Assembly (NCBI GenBank): GCA_017416425.1
Contig: JAFQCL010000001.1
Coordinates: forward strand, 78,291-142,290
DNA length: 64,000 nt
Origin: Clostridia bacterium
GTDB taxonomy: Bacteria > Bacillota > Clostridia > Christensenellales > CAG-138
Direction: 5' to 3'
The notes under the pieces were generated by a model. It was not told where the DNA came from and did no database searches. It worked only from the letters and a program-made list of their open reading frames with translations. The translations under genes and the position numbers were made by a program. Positions 8,907 to 18,294 of the stretch are shown in pieces (the first letter of the stretch is position 1; every line of letters starts with the position of its first letter).

Positions 8907-10776
8907 GCGCCCGCCTCCTTGCGTTCAGCCAAACTATAAGCACCGATATATCCGCAGGCGAAACGCCCGATATCCTGCTTGCCTGACCTATACTTCGGGG
9001 TCTTATGCTTGAAAGCTTCTGCCTTGCCTCAAGCCTTAGACCTGTTATTTTACCATAATCCACATCATCAGGAAGGAGCTTATCCTCAAGCCTTAAAAAT
9101 CGTTCTACCTGCTCCTTTTGCTTTACTATGTAGCCCTCATATTTTGCATCTATCTCCACCTGCTCTGCTATCTCGGGATCAACCTTAAAAAGCCCGGGAA
9201 AGAAGGTCAATATATCCGTATAGGTGATGTTTTTGCGCTTTAGAAGGTCAATAAATCCGGTTCCTTTTGGGGCTCTGTTTTCGCCCTTTTCCTTGAGCAG
9301 CCCTTCAAGCGCTTCGCCCTGAGGGACTGCCGCTGCAAGCTCTTTTTTCAGGCGCTCTATTGCCTCTTTTTTTTTCATGAAACGCGAGTAGCGCTCTTTG
9401 CTTACAAGTCCGGCTTTAAAGCCCTTTTCGGTAAGCCTTATATCAGCATTATCCTGCCTTAAAAGAAGGCGGTATTCGGCGCGTGAGGTCATCATGCGAT
9501 ACGGTTCGTTCGTACCCTTACCGGTGAGATCGTCCACCAGTACGCCTATATAGGCATCAGACCTTGAAAGTATGAATGGGGGCTCGCCGCGAAGCCTTAA
9601 AACAGAGTTTATGGCGGCATATATGCCCTGAGCGGCGGCTTCCTCATAGCCCGAGGTGCCGTTTATCTGACCTGCCATATAAAGCCCGGTAACATGCCTG
9701 GATTGCAGCGTGGCATCGAGCGACAGCGGGTCTATGCAATCGTATTCTATGGCGTAGCCTGCGCGCATGAGCTCAACCTTCTCAAGCCCCTTTATCGTCC
9801 TTAGCATCTCCACCTGCACATCAAGGGGCAGGCTTGTGGACATTCCCTGCACATACATCTCCCTTGTACCCAGGCCTTCGGGTTCTATAAAGAGCTGATG
9901 TCTGTCCTTATCGGCGAAGCGGACTATTTTATCCTCTATGGATGGACAATAGCGTGTGCCTACCGCATCGATAAGTCCGCTGTACATTGCCGAACGATGT
10001 ATATTTTTCCTAATTATATCATGCGTACGCTCATTGGTATATGTGAGATAACAGGGTAATTGCTCGCATTTTGTCGTAAACCCAAGGAACGAGAAACAGC
10101 GCGCCGGATCATCTCCAAACTGCTTTTCCATGGCGTCAAAATCTATGCTTCTTGCGTTTACCCTCGCGGGCGTACCCGTTTTAAAGCGTCTTAGCTCGTG
10201 ACCTAAGCTTATAAGTGAAGCCGAGAGGCCGGTTGCCGGAAAAAGACCGCAGGGGCCGCTTTTTTTTGCGTAATCCCCGATAAGAACGCGGCTTTTTAAA
10301 TAGACACCGCAGGCGATTATGAGGCTTTTGCATCTGTACATGGATCCATCCATGCATACAACGCCGCATACGGCATCCCCTTCGGTCAATATATGGCTGC
10401 ACTCGCCCTCCATTATGCGGAGATTCTCCTGATCTTCAAGCGCAAGCTTCATGCGAAGGTGGTATTTGCGCTTGTCTACCTGAGCGCGAGGGCAATGTAC
10501 GGCAGCGCCTTTTCCCGTATTCAGCATACGCATCTGCAGCATGCATTCATCGGCTGCGATTCCCATCTCACCGCCAAGGGCGTCTATTTCCCTCACAAGG
10601 TTGCCTTTGGCGGTACCGCCTATTGAAGGGTTACATGCCATGAGAGCTATGGAATCAAGGCTCATGGTAAGGCAAAGCGTACGCATACCCATTTTTGCAG
10701 CAGCAAGCGCGGCTTCGGTGCCGCTATGCCCCGCGCCTATTACGATTATATCGAATTCTCCCGCCAAAAAGCCCAT
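8893..10776 (-). CDS. mnmG: tRNA U34 carboxymethylaminomethyl modification enzyme, FAD subunit
   Basis: Partner of MnmE; the complex modifies the wobble uridine of several tRNAs using FAD, glycine or ammonia, and a folate. The N-terminus shows the dinucleotide-binding motif VIGAGHSGTEAALAAAKMG. Further conserved blocks are CNPSIGGTAKGNLVREIDALGG and PARVNARSIDF. The C-terminal helical GidA domain includes RPRSIGQASRISGVSPADISVL. Length (627) is normal. In Bacillus mnmE lies just upstream; here the upstream gene is an acetyltransferase and mnmE is absent from the window. Confidence 0.97.
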   Translation of the reverse strand: MGFLAGEFDIIVIGAGHSGTEAALAAAKMGMRTLCLTMSLDSIALMACNPSIGGTAKGNLVREIDALGGEMGIAADECMLQMRMLNTGKGAAVHCPRAQVDKRKYHLRMKLALEDQENLRIMEGECSHILTEGDAVCGVVCMDGSMYRCKSLIIACGVYLKSRVLIGDYAKKSGPCGLFPATGLSASLISLGHELRRFKTGTPARVNARSIDFDAMEKQFGDDPARCFSFLGFTTKCEQLPCYLTYTNERTHDIIRKNIHRSAMYSGLIDAVGTRYCPSIEDKIVRFADKDRHQLFIEPEGLGTREMYVQGMSTSLPLDVQVEMLRTIKGLEKVELMRAGYAIEYDCIDPLSLDATLQSRHVTGLYMAGQINGTSGYEEAAAQGIYAAINSVLRLRGEPPFILSRSDAYIGVLVDDLTGKGTNEPYRMMTSRAEYRLLLRQDNADIRLTEKGFKAGLVSKERYSRFMKKKEAIERLKKELAAAVPQGEALEGLLKEKGENRAPKGTGFIDLLKRKNITYTDILTFFPGLFKVDPEIAEQVEIDAKYEGYIVKQKEQVERFLRLEDKLLPDDVDYGKITGLRLEARQKLSSIRPRSIGQASRISGVSPADISVLIVWLNARRRARDDK

Positions 10777-10777
10777 A

Positions 10778-11239
10778 CTACTTATGTTCGCCGCACATTG
10801 AAAACCACTTTACGGCATCTTTTGCGACATAAAAATCATAATAAGTGCCGGCGCGCTCAACAATGGCATCGCCTTTTGGAACAAATCCAAACTTTATGAA
10901 AGTGGGCACCATCGTATCATCTTCGCTAAGGCGAGCTATTATCTCCATTCCCGCAAGATCCTCCGCCTTAAACAGCATAAGGCGAAGCATAAGCTCATAG
11001 TAGCCGGCGTCTGAAAATTCGCTAAGTACAGCGAAGCGGTCTATCCTCGTATTATTACCATCGGGATAGATCCTCGCAGTTGCCGCCGGTATACCCTCAT
11101 GGCGTACAAGCACATGCGCCGCTATTCCATCGAAGAAGTCAAATTCTTCTTCTTCCGGAACATTTGAAAATACGACCGCCCGTATCCTTTTTACCTCGTC
11201 AAAGTCGAGCATTCCAAATTTCCATTCTGTAGTAAACAT
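10778..11239 (-). CDS. GNAT-family acetyltransferase
   Basis: 153 residues with the general GNAT layout: a central beta-strand pair (AATARIYPDG, TRIDRFAVL), then a helix and a last block reading FIKFGFVPKGD. The acetyl-CoA loop is not a textbook RxxGxG, so activity is likely but not certain; the substrate is unknown. Its stop lies one base from the mnmG start, and a good promoter is 60 bp upstream, so it is probably the first gene of the GNAT-mnmG-rsmG-noc-lspA-rluD transcript. Confidence 0.75.
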   Translation of the reverse strand: MFTTEWKFGMLDFDEVKRIRAVVFSNVPEEEEFDFFDGIAAHVLVRHEGIPAATARIYPDGNNTRIDRFAVLSEFSDAGYYELMLRLMLFKAEDLAGMEIIARLSEDDTMVPTFIKFGFVPKGDAIVERAGTYYDFYVAKDAVKWFSMCGEHK

Positions 11240-11296
11240 ATAAAAGACCTCGTAAATAAATGAGCCTGCTTTTGCAAGCCTGTGTCATATCTTTAA

Positions 11297-11325
11297 ATTA
11301 TACGTTACTTGCTACTGAATTGCAA
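11297..11325 (-). promoter_or_regulatory. Sigma-A-type promoter of the leftward mnmG-rluD block
   Basis: Read on the minus strand: TTGCAA (11325-11320), 17-bp spacer, TATAAT (11302-11297). It points into the GNAT gene that begins at 11239. Confidence 0.7.
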
Positions 11326-11488
11326 GCGCAAACGTTTTTAAGCACATGAGCTTTTGAATTTCCAAAAAATGAGCAGGCCGCATATGGCATGCTCTCTGAG
11401 TGTGTTTTATTTTAAAATAACATCATGAGCAATCATGTTTGTTTTTATGGCGCATGAAGGTGGCACTCCTTAGAATGGGCATATTCAC

Positions 11489-12322
11489 CTATTTTTGCAC
11501 AAGCTCTTTCGGTATTGAAAACGGCATAACACATGGGTTGCCATTACAAAGCCATGAATCCGTCCGGTTTTTGCCGCACACGCAGTCAAGCGCCAGGTAA
11601 TGAGTTGTGCCGGAATGATAATCGGAGTAGGTACATATCTGCTCGATATATGATCTCACTTAGAACATCTTTTTATATGCTGATAACCGGAGAGCTGCAC
11701 ATAGGTACCCGGATACGACCCATTATGGGTATGAGTGTGTGTCATGACATTCATACCGGCAATATCATAAGTTGTTACGTTCTTTGTTGTTGAATGGTAA
11801 GGGTACATAATTTGATTGCTATAGTTGTCAACATGACCAAGCCCATAAACATGGCCGATCTCATGAGCGATCGTCCTATACTTCCCCGCAGTCGCATTGC
11901 CATCAAATTCTTGACTGTAGATCGTCATTGACTCCAATATGCATTGTTGATGGGGAGTAACCGATTGCCGTTGCAGCATTTGCTTCTGCATCACTATTGT
12001 TTACAGCGGAGACTTGAATTACGCCCATAGCAGAAGAGCTGTTTTCCGTACATGAAATATGGGATTCCCACATGGTAATTCCATTCGTAATGTACGTAGA
12101 GTATTTTGCCTTAACAGCGGAAGAAGCATATGTGTAGGTTGTATACTTGGTTCCCATATGAGGCGTATCTCCGGTAGTAAAAAAGTAGGTCCATCGTGTC
12201 GCGTCATCGACCCACAATGAACTGATGTCGCTTGCATACGCAGTAGCAGAAAATATGCAATTAAATGCAAACAATACAACAAGAGCGGCTATCACTTGCA
12301 GATAAATTTTTTGTTTTTTCAT
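11489..12322 (-). pseudogene. Secreted zinc metalloprotease (metzincin-like), broken by frameshifts
   Basis: The first frame, from 12322, encodes a Lys-start signal peptide (residues about 1-30, ending near ATAYASD) and an extracellular segment reading to a stop near 11903. The catalytic part continues in another frame: HEIGHVYGLGH is a metzincin zinc site (HExxHxxGxxH), and QIMYPYHS supplies a possible Met-turn. The two frames join at about 11905-11935, where QEFDGN follows the first-frame text after a one-base shift. A third frame at 11489-11656 holds a plausible Cys-rich C-terminus ending in PFSIPKELVQK, implying a second shift. I infer a decayed gene or consensus errors; an intact product would be a secreted protease. 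It follows another broken gene. Confidence 0.72.
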
Positions 12323-12339
12323 GGGTACAGCACATCCTT

Positions 12340-12864
12340 TCAGCAGCTTCCATAATTAGACGCGACGGTCTGCACATGGTCTTCGAGAACATCGCAATCG
12401 ATCAGGTAAAAAAGGTGTGACAGGATCGATAATTCTATTGCATTATAATTTCGGGTGCGTGATCTTATTTCCAGCCAGGCATCTTTCTCGGCGCTGTTTG
12501 TATTCTCGGAGGATTTGAGAATGAAGTCTATCTGACTTCTCGAACGCCACTTGGGATTAGCACTAACATCAAATACAGAAAGCGCATAGTAATCCTCTTC
12601 CGTTAGATCCAAAGCATCGCTGATATTGACCGCGCCCGGCACATCCGCGAAAAAGTCGGTACAAGGTAGCTGTCATCAAGCTTTTCACAAAAAAGATTTC
12701 TTCATTGCATAATCTTCCATGCGTTTTTGTCAAAAAAGCGCATAAACAGGAAACGCAGCCCCGCTTTACGCGCTCGCATAAACGATCTTGATATGCCCTC
12801 CCCATGGCAGGGAAGTACGCCAAAGTCGTATCCACATAACGCAGAATCCACCTGAGCGATTCAT
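12340..12864 (-). pseudogene. Decayed gene of unknown function upstream of the protease
   Basis: A good ribosome site (GGAGG) precedes an ATG at 12864, but the frame closes after about 32 codons. Coding-like text then appears in other frames: VDTTLAYFPAMGRAYQDRL, RFFDKNAWKIMQ, KLDDSYLVPTF, and finally a 100-codon segment with LDLTEEDYYALSVFDVSA that ends at 12340. At least three frame changes are needed to join them. I do not recognise the family. The gene and the broken protease are 18 bp apart and probably formed one operon. Confidence 0.5.
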
Positions 12865-13079
12865 GATGTTACCTCCGATCATTTTTAGTGTGATAGATAA
12901 AACGAGCAATAAATTTATTATATACTGCGCGCTGGCGACTTGCAACAATATCTTCCAATTAGGATAAGAAAATATAAGCTTGAAGCCGGACGTGTGAGCA
13001 TAGACCGGCTAACTTAAAGCCCATACTCCGTTTCGCCAAAAAAAACAAACCGCAAGCTCATTTTAAAACCGCCCACTTC

Positions 13080-13107
13080 TTGACAAAAGCTCTGCCGCTG
13101 CTATAAT
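13080..13107 (+). promoter_or_regulatory. Strong sigma-A promoter of greA-lysS; intergenic 12865-13237
   Basis: TTGACA (13080-13085), 16-bp spacer, TATAAT (13102-13107): both hexamers are consensus. The leader to greA is about 125 nt, without an obvious terminator hairpin. The rest of the 373-bp gap between the broken gene and greA holds no gene that I can see. Confidence 0.85.
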
Positions 13108-13237
13108 GTAAGAATGTAAAGGTATGGAAATTTGGATGAAAGCAGCTTAAATGCGTGAGGATGCATGAGTAGCGTGGCTTTTCCTATGCCATACTTATCT
13201 TAAAATAAACGCCATATATCCCAGGGAGGTTTTATAG

Positions 13238-13732
13238 ATGAATAATAATCAGATCACCGCGGCTAAAAAGAAGGAGCTTGAACACGAGCTTGAGCAGCTT
13301 AAGACCGTAGTCCGCGCGGACGTTGCCGAAGAGCTGAAAGAGGCGCGCTCACATGGCGACCTTAGCGAAAATGCCGAATATGATGCGGCAAAGCTTCGCC
13401 AGGAACAGCTTGAGATCAAAATAAGCGAACTTGAGGAGATACTGCGATATGCGGTGATAATCGATGAATCCGCCATTTCCACAGACATAGTAAGCGTTGG
13501 CTGTATAGTGACTTTTTACGATCCGCACCTTGGTCGCGATATGACATGCAGCATAAAGAGCTCTCTTGAGGCCGATCCGCAGGGTAAGCTCGGCGGTATC
13601 CCCAGCATATCTGACCGCAGTGAAGTTGGAAGCTCACTGCTTGGGCATAAGCTCGGCGATGAGGTGAATGTACATTCACGCCTTGGCGACAGGAAGCTGC
13701 TCATCAAGAATATTACAGTCGGAGGCAGATAA
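13238..13732 (+). CDS. greA: Transcription elongation factor GreA
   Basis: Binds the RNA polymerase secondary channel and stimulates cleavage of backtracked transcripts. Residues 1-75 form the antiparallel coiled coil, with acidic tip text ARSHGDLSENAEYDAAK; the C-terminal FKBP-like domain begins near residue 82 and ends VGGR. Size (164) is standard. GGGAGG lies 7-8 nt before the ATG. lysS follows after 5 bp, so the two form one operon, an order also seen in other Firmicutes. Confidence 0.97.
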   Translation: MNNNQITAAKKKELEHELEQLKTVVRADVAEELKEARSHGDLSENAEYDAAKLRQEQLEIKISELEEILRYAVIIDESAISTDIVSVGCIVTFYDPHLGRDMTCSIKSSLEADPQGKLGGIPSISDRSEVGSSLLGHKLGDEVNVHSRLGDRKLLIKNITVGGR

Positions 13733-13737
13733 GCATA

Positions 13738-15237
13738 ATGGAAGAGAATAATAATTTTAGCGATCAGACCCAGCAGGAGCTGAGCGAGCTGCTTCAGATC
13801 AGACGCGATAAGCTTTCCGCGCTTCAGGCGGAGGGCAGAGACCCATTTGAGGTCATGAGATATGATGTTACTCACCATAGCAATGACATTATAAATGGCT
13901 TTGAGGAGCTTGAAAACGCCAAAGTAAGCGTTGCAGGCCGCATAATGGCAAAGCGCATAATGGGTAAGGCTACTTTCGTCCATATTCAGGATAAGAGCGG
14001 CAAAATCCAACTCTATGTGCGCCGAGATGATATAGGCGAAGAGGAGTATACGCGCTTTAAGACCTACGATATAGGCGATATAATAGGCGCTTCGGGCATA
14101 GTGTTCCGTACCAGAACGGGCGAAGTATCCGTTCACGCGGAGGGCGTACTATTACTCTCAAAGTCGCTTCGTCCTTTGCCCGAGAAGTACCACGGTCTTC
14201 GCGATACCGAGCTTCGCTATCGCCAGCGCTTTGTTGACCTTATAATGAACCCCGAGGTCATGGATACCTTTGTAAAGCGCAGCAGGATAATCTCCGAGAT
14301 GCGCCGCTATCTGGATGGACTTGGCTTTATCGAAGTGGAAACGCCTGTTTTAAACAGCACCGCAAGCGGCGCTTCGGCGCGCCCTTTTATAACGCATCAT
14401 AATACGCTTGATATAGATATGTATCTTCGCATCGCGCTTGAACTCAGGCTTAAGATGCTCATAGTCGGAGGCATGGAGCGCGTGTATGAAATAGGGCGCA
14501 TATTCCGAAATGAGGGCATGGATTCGACCCATAACCCCGAATTCACCATGATAGAGCTGTATCAGGCATACACTGATTACAATGGCATGATGGACCTTGC
14601 CGAGGGTCTTATACGCCACCTTGCAAAGACCGTACTTGGAAGCACCACCATAAGCTACATGGGGCATGAGATAGACCTTGGTAAGCCCTTTGAGCGCATA
14701 ACCATGAATGAGGCCGTAAAGAGGCACACCGGAGCGGATTTTCTTGCCTGTAAGACCGATGAGGAGGCGCTTGGCCTTGCAAAGAGCATAGGTCTTGACC
14801 TTACCGACCTTGTTATCACAAAGGGCAGGCTGCTTGCCGCCGCTTGCGACCAATTCGTTGAGGATAAGCTCATACAACCCACATACATAATCGATTATCC
14901 AGTGGAAATATCCCCGCTTTCAAAGCGTAAGCCGGGAGCTTCGGGCATAACGGAGCGCTTTGAGCTGTTTATCTGCGGCAGCGAGTTCGCAAACGCTTTT
15001 TCCGAGCTGAATGACCCCATAGATCAGCGTGAGCGCTTTATTCAGCAGGCGATGCTTAAAAACAAGGGCGATGATGAAGCCATGATGATAGACGAGGAGT
15101 TCTGCCTTGCGCTCGAATATGGTATGCCGCCCACGGGTGGAATAGGAATAGGAGTTGACAGGCTTGTGATGCTCCTTACCGGCTCCACCACGATACGCGA
15201 TGTACTGCTGTTCCCCACGATGAAGCCTGAAAAGTAA
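13738..15237 (+). CDS. lysS: Lysyl-tRNA synthetase, class II
   Basis: Charges tRNA-Lys with lysine using ATP. An N-terminal OB-fold anticodon-binding domain (VSVAGRIMAKRIMGKATFVHIQ) occupies about residues 55-165. The class II core follows, with motif 1 near RSRIISEMRRYLDGLGFIEV, motif 2 YEIGRIFRNEGMDSTHNPEF, and motif 3 GIGIGVDRLVMLLT. Length (499) is typical of bacterial LysS. It is the second gene of the greA operon and shows no oddity. Confidence 0.98.
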   Translation: MEENNNFSDQTQQELSELLQIRRDKLSALQAEGRDPFEVMRYDVTHHSNDIINGFEELENAKVSVAGRIMAKRIMGKATFVHIQDKSGKIQLYVRRDDIGEEEYTRFKTYDIGDIIGASGIVFRTRTGEVSVHAEGVLLLSKSLRPLPEKYHGLRDTELRYRQRFVDLIMNPEVMDTFVKRSRIISEMRRYLDGLGFIEVETPVLNSTASGASARPFITHHNTLDIDMYLRIALELRLKMLIVGGMERVYEIGRIFRNEGMDSTHNPEFTMIELYQAYTDYNGMMDLAEGLIRHLAKTVLGSTTISYMGHEIDLGKPFERITMNEAVKRHTGADFLACKTDEEALGLAKSIGLDLTDLVITKGRLLAAACDQFVEDKLIQPTYIIDYPVEISPLSKRKPGASGITERFELFICGSEFANAFSELNDPIDQRERFIQQAMLKNKGDDEAMMIDEEFCLALEYGMPPTGGIGIGVDRLVMLLTGSTTIRDVLLFPTMKPEK

Positions 15238-15261
15238 ATATTTTATCTCCGATTTCTACGC

Positions 15262-15294
15262 AAGGGAAAAAGCCATTTTACGACTTTTTCCCTT
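15262..15294 (+). terminator. Stem-loop after lysS
   Basis: An 11-bp perfect stem, AAGGGAAAAAG (15262-15272) with CTTTTTCCCTT (15284-15294), and an 11-nt loop. The downstream tract is only weakly U-rich, so the efficiency is uncertain. Confidence 0.6.
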
Positions 15295-15401
15295 AATTGC
15301 TATCTTTTTGTGCATGGGCGTGCTTGCATGGGCGTGCTATAATAACGAAGGTAAGCTTGAACTTGCCGCCGAGTAAAGCCAAATGAAAATTGGAAGCTTA
15401 T

Positions 15402-16262
15402 ATGGTAAAGAAAATAGTTAATGTATATGTCACAAGCGCTTTTAGTAAAAACAATAAAGGCGGAAATAAGGCAGGAGTAGTTTTAGACAGGATGAATTTA
15501 ACATCCTGTGAAAAGCAGGAAATAGCAAAGCAATTGGGATATTCCGAAACTGCTTTCGTGTCGGATTCGTGTGCGGCGGATTTTAAAATACAATATTTTA
15601 CACCGGTAGAAGAAGTAGCATTATGCGGTCATGCTACAATTGCTGCATTTACTACGCTCAAACTGTTGAATATGCTGTGCAAACAAAATTATACCATAGA
15701 AACGAAAGCCGGTATACTTGGTATTCAAGTTAAAGAGGATGGTTTGATATTTATGGAGCAAAATCGCCCAACGTATTACGATATCTTAGAACCGGACATA
15801 GTTGCGGGCTGTATAGATAAGGACTTTATTGACGGCGCTTTTCCGATACAAATAGTTTCTACGGGACTTGGCGATATTATGATTCCTGTGGATTCCAGGG
15901 AACATTTGGAGGAATTATCTCCCGATTTTAAAGTGATGGCGGAATTAAGTAAACAAAAGGAAGTTGTTGGAGTTCATGCTTTTACTTTGACCTTGGGATC
16001 CGATATAACAGCAATATGCAGAAATTTTGCTCCGCTGTATGGGATCGATGAAGAATCAGCGACCGGAACATCAAATTGCGCTTTAGCATGTTACCTTTTT
16101 AAGTATCATGAAAAGAAATCCCGATATATTTTTGAGCAGGGGCATAACATGGGGCAGGTATCACGAATTATAGTAGATATTGCATATCATGGGGATGTAA
16201 TCGATTCGGTTTATGTTGGCGGATATGGATATCTGCTTGCTCAAAAGAGTTTAACGCTTTAA
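15402..16262 (+). CDS. PhzF-family isomerase-like protein
   Basis: 286 residues of the PhzF / diaminopimelate-epimerase-like fold, two similar halves. Visible marks are GNKAGVVLD near the start, GYSETAFVSD (position of the family Glu general acid/base), FTPVEEVALCGHATIAAF, and EESATGTSNCALACYLF in the second half. Family members isomerise small acids in secondary metabolism, but most genomic copies have no known substrate, and no biosynthetic neighbours are present. The ATG at 15402 has GGAAG 5 nt upstream. Just upstream, a 14-15-bp direct repeat (GCATGGGCGTGCT twice) runs into a TGCTATAAT extended -10 element. Confidence 0.88.
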   Translation: MVKKIVNVYVTSAFSKNNKGGNKAGVVLDRMNLTSCEKQEIAKQLGYSETAFVSDSCAADFKIQYFTPVEEVALCGHATIAAFTTLKLLNMLCKQNYTIETKAGILGIQVKEDGLIFMEQNRPTYYDILEPDIVAGCIDKDFIDGAFPIQIVSTGLGDIMIPVDSREHLEELSPDFKVMAELSKQKEVVGVHAFTLTLGSDITAICRNFAPLYGIDEESATGTSNCALACYLFKYHEKKSRYIFEQGHNMGQVSRIIVDIAYHGDVIDSVYVGGYGYLLAQKSLTL

Positions 16263-16364
16263 ATCACAATTGCCGCTGCTTAAATGCGCAAAATAACGGC
16301 TGCTTTGAATTCATAGATGTGTTTTAATATGACAGATAATAGGCTCATCGAAAAACGGCTTTAT

Positions 16365-16703
16365 CTATTCTTTTGCGTTCATATAATCGATCATTTCACT
16401 TATGATCCGCAGCTCCTCGGCATTCAGTCGAGTAAGTTTTTCGGCAAGCACGTCTACAGCCGTGGCGGTGTTGCTGCCTCTTAAAATAAAATCCGCACTC
16501 AAACCAAGCGCATCGCAAACCTTGGCCAGATTCTCCGGTCGAATCGCCTTTTTGCCCAATTCCAGATTGGAGATCATTTGAGTAGACACACCCAAATGAT
16601 CGGCAAGCTCTTCTTGGGTCATCCGCAGAGACTTCCTGCGAACCATGATCCTCTGACCCATTTCTTTTAAAAACACGGAATCACCCACGGCGTACATCCT
16701 CAT
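16365..16703 (-). CDS. XRE-family helix-turn-helix regulator
   Basis: 112 residues. The Cro/CI helix-turn-helix spans about residues 17-72: IMVRRKSLRMTQEELADHL, then VSTQMISNLELGKKAIRPENLAKVCDALGLSAD. The C-terminal 35 residues are a short amphipathic region, possibly for dimerisation. It stands alone with no partner toxin or metabolic operon beside it, so the target is unknown; autoregulation is likely by family habit. Confidence 0.88.
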   Translation of the reverse strand: MRMYAVGDSVFLKEMGQRIMVRRKSLRMTQEELADHLGVSTQMISNLELGKKAIRPENLAKVCDALGLSADFILRGSNTATAVDVLAEKLTRLNAEELRIISEMIDYMNAKE

Positions 16704-16825
16704 AGTTTAAGATAATAAAATTATAATAACCATAGGCGATAATCTTAATAATTTATAGGCATAGTTTACTTGAAATTTATCATCTAAGAGTGACATAATT
16801 TCAAAAAATCATAAGGAGTAAAGGC

Positions 16826-16903
16826 GTGCAGAAAAGAGTCGTGATCGCGGGAAGCAGGCATTTTAATGACTATGCGTTATTCTCTGCCGTGGTAGTAAAT
16901 TAA
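16826..16903 (+). pseudogene. N-terminal fragment of a DUF2493/SLOG-type protein
   Basis: After AAGGAG, a GTG opens a 25-codon frame reading VQKRVVIAGSRHFNDYALFS and then stopping soon after. This strongly resembles the first strand and loop of DUF2493 (SLOG superfamily) proteins, which usually run past 100 residues. The remaining domain is absent, so I read this as a deletion remnant. Confidence 0.55.
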
Positions 16904-16975
16904 TTCCCATCTCACTTTCCTGCCTGATAGTGCTATAATAAAGACCTATAAATTCAAACTTGTGAGGTCTAGTGT

Positions 16976-17431
16976 ATGGCGCGAGAGGAAAGATGTATTT
17001 TAACAAATATGTGCATGATATATGACGAAGACCGCATTTTGGTTCAAGATAGAATGAACCCCGATTGGCCGGGCATAACCTTCCCGGGCGGTCATGTAGA
17101 AAAAGGAGAGTCCTTTGTCGATTCCGTGATCCGAGAGGTAAAAGAAGAAACGGGACTTGATATTTTTAATGTACGCCTTTGCGGAGTAAAGCAGTTCACG
17201 ATGAGCGATGGCTCATATAGGTATATCGTTTTCTTTTTCAAGACCAATGCTTATTTTGGAGAACTTATATCATCCGATGAAGGAAATGTATTCTGGATAG
17301 ACAGAAAAGACCTGCCTTGCTATGCTCTTGCGGACGGCTTTTTAAATATGCTTGAAGTCTTTTTAAATGATGATCTATCAGAAAACTACCACTTCTTTGA
17401 AAACGGGAAGTGGTATGAAAAGAATGTTTGA
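16976..17431 (+). CDS. NUDIX hydrolase, 8-oxo-dGTP diphosphatase-like
   Basis: 151 residues. The Nudix box is complete at about residues 38-60: GGHVEKGESFVDSVIREVKEETGL matches GX5EX7REUXEEXGU, giving the Mg-binding glutamates. The N-terminal strand text CMIYDEDRILVQDR and the FPGGH context resemble MutT/MutX proteins that hydrolyse oxidised nucleoside triphosphates. The substrate is inferred. A TATAAT at 16934-16939 lies 37 bp upstream without a clear -35. A MazG-like gene follows after 49 bp, so the two may form a nucleotide-housecleaning pair. Confidence 0.9.
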   Translation: MAREERCILTNMCMIYDEDRILVQDRMNPDWPGITFPGGHVEKGESFVDSVIREVKEETGLDIFNVRLCGVKQFTMSDGSYRYIVFFFKTNAYFGELISSDEGNVFWIDRKDLPCYALADGFLNMLEVFLNDDLSENYHFFENGKWYEKNV

Positions 17432-17480
17432 TTAAAAAATGCAACGATAATTTGTAAATATAATGTAACAGGATGGAATC

Positions 17481-17807
17481 ATGGCAGACTTTTCCATAGA
17501 AGAAATGCTGAAAATGCAAAATGAATTGCAGGATAAATATAAGGATAAATGGGAGCCTATATCCGCTGCTGCGGGAAAAAATAAATTACTGTGGATGGTC
17601 GGAGAAATTGGTGAACTTATCGATATCATAAAGAAAAACGGAACGCAAAAAACAACCGGGGATAGCGAGATCCGAAAACACCTCCTTGAAGAAATGGCGG
17701 ATATTTTAATGTACTACGCTGATGTAATGCTATGTTATGAAATAACGGCAGATGAATTAAAACAGGCATATATCGAGAAGTTTGAAAGGAATATGAAGCG
17801 CTGGTAA
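17481..17807 (+). CDS. MazG-like nucleotide pyrophosphohydrolase
   Basis: 108 residues, a single all-alpha MazG-type domain. The metal-binding glutamates are seen as GEIGELIDII and then EEMADILMYYADV, the EExxE...ExxD pattern of the family. Members hydrolyse (d)NTPs to monophosphates, cleaning abnormal nucleotides. Length fits one-domain iMazG-type proteins rather than full MazG. It follows the NUDIX gene and ends 25 bp before a convergent acetyltransferase. Confidence 0.88.
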   Translation: MADFSIEEMLKMQNELQDKYKDKWEPISAAAGKNKLLWMVGEIGELIDIIKKNGTQKTTGDSEIRKHLLEEMADILMYYADVMLCYEITADELKQAYIEKFERNMKRW

Positions 17808-17832
17808 ATCTCAATCGGTTCGGCAATAAAAT

Positions 17833-18294
17833 TCAGCGCTTACCGAAAAAGTACATAAGATTTAAATGATTGGGCAGGCTCGCGTCTATATAGCCTGTAT
17901 CAGTAAAACCCACCTTCTCATATACTCGCAGGGCGGGCAGGTCTTTTTTATCTACGCAGACCTCGACACACTCATAATGCCTTTCTTCTTTGAGCATTTG
18001 CAGTATCAGCTTTAAAGCTTCTGTGCCGTAGCCTTTATTTTGAAAACGCTTATCAATCATAAACTGCTGCAGATCATAGCAGGCCGGTTCTTCATCCAGA
18101 TCACGCACCAGTGCAACGCCAATGATATGTAGCTCATCGGCAATAGCGATAACACGGGCATTATAGTGGCGATATACATATCCTCGCGCGATAATGCCTA
18201 TCGGTCTGTCGAGAAAGCCCTGCTGCTCATCACTAACCGAAAGACGCGCTATTTCCATCCAATTTTGTTCGTTGATTTCTAATAGCCGTATCAT
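17833..18294 (-). CDS. GNAT-family N-acetyltransferase
   Basis: 153 residues. The acetyl-CoA loop reads RFQNKGYGTEAL (Q/RxxGxG/A type) at about residues 83-94, followed by VDKKDLPALRVYEKVGFTDTGY, the common GNAT C-terminal block. The beginning (LLEINEQNWMEIARLSV) resembles spermidine/diamine acetyltransferase-like members, so a polyamine or antibiotic substrate is possible but unproven. It is transcribed alone, convergent with the MazG-like gene. Confidence 0.9.
   Translation of the reverse strand: MIRLLEINEQNWMEIARLSVSDEQQGFLDRPIGIIARGYVYRHYNARVIAIADELHIIGVALVRDLDEEPACYDLQQFMIDKRFQNKGYGTEALKLILQMLKEERHYECVEVCVDKKDLPALRVYEKVGFTDTGYIDASLPNHLNLMYFFGKR

Noticed and set aside
16365-17807. XRE regulator with NUDIX and MazG-like genes as a toxin-antitoxin or defence island
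   Set aside because: The regulator is on the other strand with a separate promoter region, and the two enzymes look like ordinary nucleotide housecleaning proteins.
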